This document shows positions 50,891-56,583 of a stretch of 56,583 bases of DNA, one piece after another. A program made the position numbers and the translations under genes. Numbering within the stretch: position 1 is the first letter of the stretch; every line of letters starts with the position of its first letter. This DNA is from Firm-04 sp964392175. Lineage in GTDB: Bacteria; Bacillota; Clostridia; Oscillospirales; Ruminococcaceae. The stretch lies in NCBI GenBank assembly GCA_964392175.1, contig CAYMOJ010000009.1, positions 1-56,583 on the forward strand. Direction: 5' to 3'. Below the pieces are notes generated by a model. That model saw only the letters and a list, made by a program, of their open reading frames with translations, did no database searches and had not been told where the DNA came from.

Positions 50891-51720
50891 GGTTGATCTC
50901 TTTGCAAAAGATGCAGGGCATTCTCATGGGTGATTTGATCCAACTGATGTCGCGTCAGCCCCAAACCTTGCAAAAACGCAAGGGTATCAGCAGGGCGCTC
51001 CCACGGAGAATCCGAACCAAAGAGAATGTGTGCTGCACCGTGCTGCTCAATGATACGTTTTGCCTGTTCGGGCGCAATATGATCTTTGATGAAGGCAGTA
51101 TCTAGGTAAATATTCGTGCCCACCAGATACCGCTCCACATCATCCCACTGACGCCAGCCACCAAGATGCGCCGCAATCAGATGGCTGCCTTCGGTGTATT
51201 CCAGCACATGGGCAATCTTTTCGGGTGTTGCGTATACCGGTGGTGGCAAGCCGATATCCACACCTGCATGAAACACCACCAACAGCCCAAGCTTTTCCGC
51301 CTTTTGTATGATGCGAATGCTTTCTGGGCTATCAATATCACTGTGCTGAAACTGTGGATGCAGCTTGATGCCACGAAATCCACGGGCAGCAAGAGATTCC
51401 AGCACCTCCGCCCAATCTTCCTGCATAGGATGCAAGCTGCCAAAAGAGAGCACTTTTGCATTGCGCACACCCTCGGCAAAGCGGTTGATACTTACCGTTT
51501 GGGAGGGCTTTGTTACAATGGGCAGGCAAATACTCTGCGTAACATTTTGCTCCTCCATGGAATCCAACAACCCCTGCAAGGTTGCATTGGTAAAATGCAA
51601 TGTCTTTCCCTGTGCATATTCTGCGCCCTGTTCTTGTATGATGCCACTGATCAGTGCATCAATGGTGCGGGGCGCAATGGCATCAGGGAAAATATGCGTA
51701 TGAAAATCAATTAGCATCAT
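50878..51720 (-). CDS. Amidohydrolase-type TIM-barrel metal hydrolase
   Basis: A 280-residue protein of the amidohydrolase-2 family (PF04909). Metal ligands: HTH near the start (IDFHTHIFP), the Lys/His of GIKLHPQFQ, FHAG, AHLGG and the late Asp in FGSDSPWERP. Substrate cannot be told from sequence; relatives are decarboxylases and hydrolases of ring compounds or lactones. Start ATG seven bases after AGGAGG. Confidence 0.88.
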   Translation of the reverse strand: MMLIDFHTHIFPDAIAPRTIDALISGIIQEQGAEYAQGKTLHFTNATLQGLLDSMEEQNVTQSICLPIVTKPSQTVSINRFAEGVRNAKVLSFGSLHPMQEDWAEVLESLAARGFRGIKLHPQFQHSDIDSPESIRIIQKAEKLGLLVVFHAGVDIGLPPPVYATPEKIAHVLEYTEGSHLIAAHLGGWRQWDDVERYLVGTNIYLDTAFIKDHIAPEQAKRIIEQHGAAHILFGSDSPWERPADTLAFLQGLGLTRHQLDQITHENALHLLQRDQPCVL

Positions 51721-51730
51721 CAGAATGCCT

Positions 51731-51765
51731 CCTAAAAAAATAAACGCCGCAGCAATGGCGGCATT
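51731..51765 (-). terminator. Weak terminator behind the HAD gene
   Basis: A 5-bp GC stem (51746-51750 with 51758-51762) and a 7-base loop, then GTTTATTTTTTT on the minus strand, right at the HAD stop codon. The amidohydrolase-dusB pair starts behind it and may depend on read-through, as I see no promoter there. Confidence 0.55.
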
Positions 51766-52427
51766 TACGCAAATACACTGTAAAACGATGGGTTACAAAG
51801 AGCGGTCAAGCTACGCTCCGTGCGGTCGCAAACGGTGCAAAGAGCCTCCCAATCCCCATCTGCTACGGAGTCATAAACGCCTACGGTATAATATCCCGCG
51901 TGTTTTGCGGTGGTGGCTGCGTGCAGCGAATCTTCCAGCACAACAGTTTGCGCTACAGAAATGCCCATACGCGCCGCCGCTTTATGATACAAAAACGGCG
52001 TATGTTTCCCCTCACCTTCATGGGTGGGGGTCACATAAAAATCAATATACTGTCCGATCCGTAAACGCTCCAGCGCCGCTTCAATCAGCTTAGGATATGT
52101 TACACTGGCAATGCAACATGGGATGCCTCTTTGGCACAGCCCCTGTAGCAGCTCTGCTGCGCCCTCTTTCAGAGGAAGATGATAACGATACTGGGCGTCA
52201 GCAAGTGCCTCAATCCGATCCTGCACCTGCTCGGGAGTCAGATTCAACGAAAATCGCTCAACGAAATAGGCTGCCGATTGGTGGATGGTCATCCTCTTGA
52301 CAATATCGGAAATGCCGGGTGGCGGCTCAATCCCATTTTCGTGCAGAAAAACATGATCAATGCTCGTCCACATTCCCATGGAATCCAACAAGGTACCGTC
52401 AAAATCAAAAATCACACCGCGTTTCAT
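51765..52427 (-). CDS. HAD family phosphatase / phosphomutase-like
   Basis: A 220-residue haloacid-dehalogenase hydrolase with motif I DFDGTLLDS, a helical cap (about 20-90), motif II near IPCCIASVTYP, motif III Lys in GEGKHTPFL and motif IV VLEDSLHAATTAKHAGY. It belongs to the beta-phosphoglucomutase-like group; substrate unknown. Start ATG (52425-52427) overlaps the recR stop by one base; a GTG lies one codon upstream. Confidence 0.9.
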   Translation of the reverse strand: MKRGVIFDFDGTLLDSMGMWTSIDHVFLHENGIEPPPGISDIVKRMTIHQSAAYFVERFSLNLTPEQVQDRIEALADAQYRYHLPLKEGAAELLQGLCQRGIPCCIASVTYPKLIEAALERLRIGQYIDFYVTPTHEGEGKHTPFLYHKAAARMGISVAQTVVLEDSLHAATTAKHAGYYTVGVYDSVADGDWEALCTVCDRTERSLTALCNPSFYSVFA

Positions 52428-53029
52428 CACATCTCGCTCCGATTAGAAAGGGCACGAAACAGCGTGACTTCATCGGTATACTCGATCACGCCGCCCACAG
52501 GCAACCCAAAGGCAAGTCGTGTAACTTTCATCTCCAATGGCTTAAACAGTCGTGACAAATACATCGCAGTGGCCTCGCCCTCCACGCTGGGATTGGTTGC
52601 CATGATCAATTCCTTCACTCCGCCACTGCGCACCCTTGCCAGCAGAGCATCCACGCGCAACTGATCGGGTGAGACGCCGTCCAATGGCGAGATCAAGCCA
52701 TGCAGCACATGGTACAGCCCGTGATATTCGCCCACACGCTCAATGGCAGTTACATCCTTTGGCCCTTCTACCACGCAGATCACAGAGCCATCGCGTTTGG
52801 GGTTTCCACAGACAGAACAGGTTTCCTGCTCGGTAAGATTGCAGCACACGCTACATTCATGCACTGTTTTACGCGCATTGAGAATGGCAGCTGCGAACGC
52901 CTCTGCCTGCTCCTTAGGCATCTCCATCACGGCATACGCCAGACGCTGCGCGGTTTTCATACCGATACCGGGCAGCGCGGCGAATTGCTCAGACAACACA
53001 ACCAACGGCAGTGCGCCAAATTGCTCCAT
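52427..53029 (-). CDS. recR: Recombination mediator RecR
   Basis: A 200-residue protein that with RecO/RecF loads RecA at gaps. Features: helix-hairpin-helix LPGIGMKTAQRLAY, a four-Cys zinc finger CSVCCNLTEQETCSVCG (about 58-74), and a Toprim domain (VICVVEGPKDV... to about 175). The gap to ybaB is 3 bases, without an independent ribosome site, so translation is coupled. Confidence 0.97.
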   Translation of the reverse strand: MEQFGALPLVVLSEQFAALPGIGMKTAQRLAYAVMEMPKEQAEAFAAAILNARKTVHECSVCCNLTEQETCSVCGNPKRDGSVICVVEGPKDVTAIERVGEYHGLYHVLHGLISPLDGVSPDQLRVDALLARVRSGGVKELIMATNPSVEGEATAMYLSRLFKPLEMKVTRLAFGLPVGGVIEYTDEVTLFRALSNRSEM

Positions 53030-53032
53030 AGA

Positions 53033-53380
53033 TCAGAACAGACCGGGCAGTGCCACGCCGCCGGTGATCTTGCTCATTTCCTTCTCGGTGGTCTCCTCCA
53101 CACTGGTGATCGCCTCGTTCACTGCGCTCATGATGAGATCCTGCAGCATTTCGATATCAGAAGGATCAACGACCTCGGGCTTCAGCTCAATGGACTCGAT
53201 GATTTTTTTGCCGTTTACGGTTACACTGACTGCACCACCGCCTGCGGCTGCGGTAAAGCTACGCTGCTCGATGTCCTCTTGCAGGGCCGCGATCTGATCC
53301 TGCATCTTTTTTGCCTGGTGGATCATGGACTGCATATCCTGTCCACCGCCTTGGAATTGCTTGGGGATTCTGGATTTCAT
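53033..53380 (-). CDS. ybaB: YbaB/EbfC nucleoid-associated protein
   Basis: A 115-residue protein with the family form: N-terminal amphipathic helix (IHQAKKMQDQIAALQEDIEQ), the FTAAAGGGAVSVTVNGKK strands and the LQDLIMSAVNEAI helix. It binds DNA as a dimer. Start ATG after AAGGAG. dnaX lies upstream by about 90 bases, as in many Firmicutes. Confidence 0.95.
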   Translation of the reverse strand: MKSRIPKQFQGGGQDMQSMIHQAKKMQDQIAALQEDIEQRSFTAAAGGGAVSVTVNGKKIIESIELKPEVVDPSDIEMLQDLIMSAVNEAITSVEETTEKEMSKITGGVALPGLF

Positions 53381-53468
53381 ATGAATTTCTCCTTACATTT
53401 TGGTTTTCATTCTGCGGACAAACCGCAGTATATACAAACCGCGATAAATATCACGGCAGTATGGCTGA

Positions 53469-55073
53469 TTAAATGGGTGCTTGCGCAACATCGGTTATCT
53501 CAACACCGCTGCTTTTTGCGCGTTCCAACAGACTTTCCACCGCAGAAGGCTGCCCTTCGGCAGATTCCTTACACTGATAGCGAATGGCATAAGACTTCCC
53601 GGTAATTTCGGCAGCCGCCTTGCCTAATGCTTTGGCATCATTTGCGGTAAACAGCCGACGAAACAGGCGATTATAGACGATGATCACCAACACACCTTTT
53701 TCGTCGCTAATATAAGCGTGAGAACCTTGCAGCAACCCCGAAACAGAGGGATTGACCTGATCGAAGCGTTCCAGCACAGATGGCCAGTTTTTCAGCAATA
53801 CAAATGTGTCACCACTGGGTGTAGCCTCCACCTGCAAATGCTGTGCGGGAGCATCATTACGAGAAGAAACGGTCGTAGCTTGTCTAGGCGGTGTCTGACG
53901 CACCCCGTTGCGCATTACTTCGGCAAGCTGTGCCTCCAGTGTTGCCACGCGCTCAGTCAATGCCTGCACATCGCCCTGTGAACGGCGCACATCGCCACAC
54001 AGGCGAATCAGCGTCATTTCCAGTTCCATACGACGGTTTGCGGATCGCGCCATACGGTCACAGCACTGACGAATGGCATCCAGTGCATTTAAGACATCCT
54101 GCATCGTATACAACTGCGCGATCTCTTGCAATTGCGCCAGATCATCGGGCATACACTGCACCAGTCCCTTTGTGTTGGGTGCCGATTTCAGCAGCATCAC
54201 GCTACGCAACTGTTGAGATAATTCATCAGCAAAACGCGTCATATCCTTGGACTGACGATACAATCCATCGATCATCTGCAACGCGGCAGCGGCATCATGA
54301 TTTGCAATATGACGCATAACCGCAAATACGGATTCGGTACCTGCAATGCCCACTGCAAGCTCCACGGTGCCGGTATCCACCGTATCGGATACAGCGGCAC
54401 ACTGGTCAAGCAGGCTGAGCGCATCACGCATACCACCATCGGAAAGCTGTGCGATTCTGGCGGCCGCGGCATCGGTAATGGTAAAATCCTCATGAGATGC
54501 CACATATTGCAATCTTGCGGCAATATCCGCAGGTAAAATGCGACGGAAATCAAATCGCTGACAGCGCGACAAGATCGTAGCAGGGATTTTGTGGATCTCG
54601 GTGGTGGCAAATAAAAACTTGACGTAGGCAGGCGGCTCCTCAATAATCTTCAGCAGTGCATTGAAAGCCGCAGGGGTCATCATATGCACCTCATCAATGA
54701 TGTAGATCTTATATTTGCAGCGCACAGGCATAAAGGCAGCACTGTCGCGAAGGTTTCGTACCTCATCCACACCGTTGTTGGATGCACCGTCAATTTCAAT
54801 GATATCCGTCAAAGTACCATTTTCCGCCTCTTTGCAAAGCTCGCACTCCAGGCATGGATTGCCGTTTTGTGGGTGCAAACAATTGACTGCCTTTGCGAAG
54901 ATACGGGCACTGGTGGTTTTACCCGTGCCACGAGAGCCTGTAAACAGATATGCGTGGGCGGTTTTATCGCGGAGGATCTGGTTACGCAGTGTTGTTGTAA
55001 TATGGGGCTGCGCCACGATATCATCGAAGGTACGAGGACGCCACTTGCGATACAAAGCCTCATACACTGCCAT
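53469..55073 (-). CDS. dnaX: DNA polymerase III subunits gamma/tau
   Basis: A 534-residue clamp-loader ATPase. Walker A is GSRGTGKTTSARI (about 46), the four-Cys zinc site CLHPQNGNPCLECELC (about 69-84), Walker B IYIIDEVHMM, sensor 1 LFATTE; the C-terminal part (about 390-534) is the tau-specific region. Start is the ATG at 55071-55073 (MAVYEALYRKWRP), nine bases after AGGAG; a GTG two codons upstream is less likely. No frameshift slip site of the E. coli type is obvious. Confidence 0.96.
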   Translation of the reverse strand: MAVYEALYRKWRPRTFDDIVAQPHITTTLRNQILRDKTAHAYLFTGSRGTGKTTSARIFAKAVNCLHPQNGNPCLECELCKEAENGTLTDIIEIDGASNNGVDEVRNLRDSAAFMPVRCKYKIYIIDEVHMMTPAAFNALLKIIEEPPAYVKFLFATTEIHKIPATILSRCQRFDFRRILPADIAARLQYVASHEDFTITDAAAARIAQLSDGGMRDALSLLDQCAAVSDTVDTGTVELAVGIAGTESVFAVMRHIANHDAAAALQMIDGLYRQSKDMTRFADELSQQLRSVMLLKSAPNTKGLVQCMPDDLAQLQEIAQLYTMQDVLNALDAIRQCCDRMARSANRRMELEMTLIRLCGDVRRSQGDVQALTERVATLEAQLAEVMRNGVRQTPPRQATTVSSRNDAPAQHLQVEATPSGDTFVLLKNWPSVLERFDQVNPSVSGLLQGSHAYISDEKGVLVIIVYNRLFRRLFTANDAKALGKAAAEITGKSYAIRYQCKESAEGQPSAVESLLERAKSSGVEITDVAQAPI

Positions 55074-55079
55074 ATCCAC

Positions 55080-55928
55080 TCACTCCTCTCTCTGATGTGC
55101 CATTGCCTGTTTGGCTTCCTCATAAAACGCCTTGAAGCCTTCCGCGCCGGCGGCATCCATGGCACGCATTGCCTTATGATAATATCGCTCGCTCTCCTCG
55201 GCATCACCAAGATACAACTGTGCAACTGCAATGCCACTCAGGCAATCGCAACGTGCTTTTCCCTCGGAAAGAGAGTGACGAAAGCATTCTAACGCCTCGG
55301 CAGGGTGATCATTGTGCAGATACATCATACCCATATCCGCTTCTACAATTTCGAACAGAGGTAGATTCATTGCAATCAGCTTTTGATACAATGTGGCAGA
55401 AGCCTCCACATCTCCCGTATGCCCACAGGCTCTGGCAAGAAATATCAGGTTGATCTCAGGTGCAAATTCCCCTGATTGTGCCTCATCGAAAAACAGCCTT
55501 GCGTTCGCAGCACAGCCCATCAAAAGGTAGCATCTGCCGATATAATGGCAACAGGCACTTTTCTGCACGGGATCGCATTTCAGCTCGCGCACTTGCAAAA
55601 AAAGTTCCAATGCGTAAGGGATATTTTCCTCACAAAACGCTTGCATTGCCTTGCAAAACAGACGATCACGCTTGCTGCTTCTGCCAAAAATCCTGACGGT
55701 TGCAATATACTCCGATGTGCCTTTTGAGGGCAGTTTTTCATAATCCGCAGCTGCAATGGCAGTGCAAGTGATCCAGCTCACAAGTGCGATCATCAATGGA
55801 TCAGGCAAAAGATCAGGAAACACGATTCCGAGGCTGAAAATCAAGCAAGCAATGAGCATGGCCGGGGCAGCAGCTCGATAGAAGATCATAAAGAGATACC
55901 GCGCAATACGGCGAACGCGTTCGCTCAT
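55080..55928 (-). CDS. TPR-repeat membrane protein
   Basis: A 282-residue protein that I start at the ATG at 55926-55928, behind GGAAAGGAG; the longer frame runs into the SRP RNA. Two membrane helices (about 11-31 and 36-56) are followed by about five TPR-like helical pairs (about 85-275). It lies between the SRP RNA and dnaX, seven bases before the dnaX start. I recognise no specific function; TPR proteins scaffold protein complexes. Confidence 0.82.
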   Translation of the reverse strand: MSERVRRIARYLFMIFYRAAAPAMLIACLIFSLGIVFPDLLPDPLMIALVSWITCTAIAAADYEKLPSKGTSEYIATVRIFGRSSKRDRLFCKAMQAFCEENIPYALELFLQVRELKCDPVQKSACCHYIGRCYLLMGCAANARLFFDEAQSGEFAPEINLIFLARACGHTGDVEASATLYQKLIAMNLPLFEIVEADMGMMYLHNDHPAEALECFRHSLSEGKARCDCLSGIAVAQLYLGDAEESERYYHKAMRAMDAAGAEGFKAFYEEAKQAMAHQREE

Positions 55929-55959
55929 ATGATCTATACTCCTTTCCTTGCTACGATAT

Positions 55960-56094
55960 AAAAAATTCCGGAGCATAGGTGTGCAGGCTAACTGCGGCAC
56001 GCCTAGCGTTCCGCTTAATGCTGCTCGGTTCCCCGCCTGACATGGTTCACGGTGCTTTGCTGCACAGGGCCCGCACACCTATAATCCGGAATTT
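55960..56094 (-). ncRNA. ffs: Signal recognition particle RNA
   Basis: On the minus strand a long hairpin begins with AATTCCGG and ends with CCGGAATT followed by TTTTTT. The conserved SRP domain IV loop reads CCATGTCAGGCGGGGAACCGAGCAGC-type sequence at about 56028-56044, written here as CAGGCGGGGAACCGAGCAGC. It sits upstream of dnaX, as scr does in Bacillus. The outer stem is long and its T-run is also its terminator. Ends are estimated from pairing. Confidence 0.93.
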
Positions 56095-56156
56095 GACCGA
56101 ATATTGATACGGTGTAAGGCAACACCATTCAATGCGATATCGCCTCAACAGTTATC

Positions 56157-56185
56157 ATTATACCACATTCGCCCGGAAATTTCAA
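56157..56185 (-). promoter_or_regulatory. Promoter for the SRP RNA - dnaX region
   Basis: Minus-strand TTGAAA (complement of 56180-56185), 17-base spacer, TATAAT (complement of 56157-56162) with a TGG extension. The start near 56150 leaves about 55 bases before the SRP RNA hairpin, so a leader is probably trimmed. Confidence 0.85.
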
Positions 56186-56235
56186 GAGGTAAATTGTGAT
56201 TTCTGATAATTTTTCAGAAATTGCGAAATTTCCTC

Positions 56236-56264
56236 TTTACAAGCGTTGCAGTTTGTGGTATAAT
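56236..56264 (+). promoter_or_regulatory. Promoter for tRNA-Pro
   Basis: TTTACA (56236-56241), 17-base spacer, TATAAT (56259-56264) with a TGG extension. It is divergent from the SRP RNA promoter. Confidence 0.85.
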
Positions 56265-56308
56265 GTTTAAGTCGCAAGGGAGAAATCCCCTGTACGGTGG
56301 ATACACAG

Positions 56309-56382
56309 CGAGATGTGGCTCAGTTTGGTAGAGCGCTGCGTTCGGGACGCAGAGGCCGCAGGTTCGAATCCTGTCATCTCGA
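56309..56382 (+). tRNA. tRNA-Pro (anticodon CGG)
   Basis: A 74-base cloverleaf: acceptor stem CGAGATG / CATCTCG with discriminator A, D-arm with GGTAGAGC, anticodon stem CTGCG / CGCAG with loop TTCGGGA (anticodon CGG at 56343-56345), and T-arm GCAGGTTCGAATCCTGT. CCA is not encoded. It reads the proline codon CCG. Confidence 0.97.
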
Positions 56383-56410
56383 TCATCTCTGTTGTACAAA
56401 ATAGATGACA

Positions 56411-56444
56411 GACCAAAAAAGCCCGAAACTTCGGGCTTTTTTGC
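56411..56444 (+). terminator. Terminator after tRNA-Pro
   Basis: An 8-bp stem (AAGCCCGA / TCGGGCTT) with a short AACT loop, preceded by AAAAA and followed by TTTTTTG. From here to the end of the window (about 140 bases) I see no gene. Confidence 0.93.
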
Positions 56445-56583
56445 GTGTCTGGAACCGAAAATTTTTAGTGTAAAACCGTAGATGACATTTTGCCTTTTCA
56501 AGCCTTAAACAGGACTCGAACGGGCGTCTTTTGATTTTCAAGAGAATTGAGAGCAGATTTGGATAGAAATTTCCGAAGTCTGC

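Noticed and set aside
53469..55073. Programmed frameshift site in dnaX giving a short gamma form
   Set aside because: I found no A AAA AAG-type slip sequence with a following hairpin in the expected region.
56214..56501. 95-residue minus-strand frame over the tRNA-Pro gene
   Set aside because: It is the reverse of the tRNA and its terminator, with the RIRTCGLCVPNAALYQ-type product typical of spurious calls over tRNA genes.
1..56583. CRISPR arrays, insertion sequences, prophage genes
   Set aside because: No regularly spaced repeats, transposase or phage structural genes were seen on either strand.

Overview
The window looks like chromosome of an anaerobic, Gram-positive member of the Clostridia, most likely a Ruminococcus-like bacterium (Oscillospirales). 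The evidence is the sporulation/division set yabP-yabQ-divIC-yabR, AddAB rather than RecBCD, a class A RNase P RNA, a dnaX-ybaB-recR cluster headed by an SRP RNA, and several secreted proteins that carry dockerin or cohesin-like modules. The taxonomic call is inference; no 16S gene is present. I see no prophage, insertion sequence, CRISPR array or conjugative module.

Layout. (1) 0.1-5.0 kb, minus strand: an operon moxR-like ATPase / DUF58 protein / cohesin-like lipoprotein, followed by a second unit of a GHL10-type hydrolase lipoprotein and an orphan response regulator with a degenerate receiver. (2) 5.3-12.4 kb, surface and carbohydrate proteins: a CotH lipoprotein with three lamin-tail-like domains (+), a dockerin plus beta-helix protein (+), and two related secreted proteins with Thr-rich segments (-). 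(3) 12.5-18.7 kb, minus: gtrA-like, then glmU-pth-mfd. (4) 18.8-25.2 kb, plus: rnpB, a lipoprotein, minD-like, mgsA, hisS, a class B PBP and an ArsC/Spx-like protein. (5) 25.3-27.8 kb: ilvE with a 42-residue membrane microprotein upstream (-), and divergently a 79-residue membrane protein with a radical SAM/SPASM protein (+). (6) 28-36.8 kb, minus: WYL regulator, small membrane protein, M50 site-2-type protease, addB, addA. (7) 37-38.6 kb, minus: yabP-yabQ-divIC-yabR. (8) 38.7-46.6 kb: M6-type dockerin metalloprotease, flavodoxin-ferredoxin protein, trkA-trkH, CotH-dockerin protein. (9) 46.6-49.8 kb, minus: FHA protein, FtsW/RodA-type protein and class B PBP, with the CotH-dockerin gene as the last member. 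(10) 49.9-56.4 kb: amidohydrolase-dusB; SRP RNA - TPR protein - dnaX - ybaB - recR - HAD phosphatase (minus); tRNA-Pro(CGG) (+).

How the parts may fit. Three secreted proteins here carry dockerins (beta-helix, M6 protease, CotH), one lipoprotein carries a single cohesin-like domain, and two CotH-family putative protein kinases are present, one of them placed in a peptidoglycan-synthesis operon under an FHA protein. Together they suggest a non-cellulolytic, cell-surface cohesin-dockerin network linked to extracellular phosphorylation and wall synthesis. This is a hypothesis; the domain calls are from reading the sequence, not from a database search. Promoters are unusually easy to read: nearly all have TATAAT-like -10 boxes with an upstream TGn extension and a 16-18 bp spacer.
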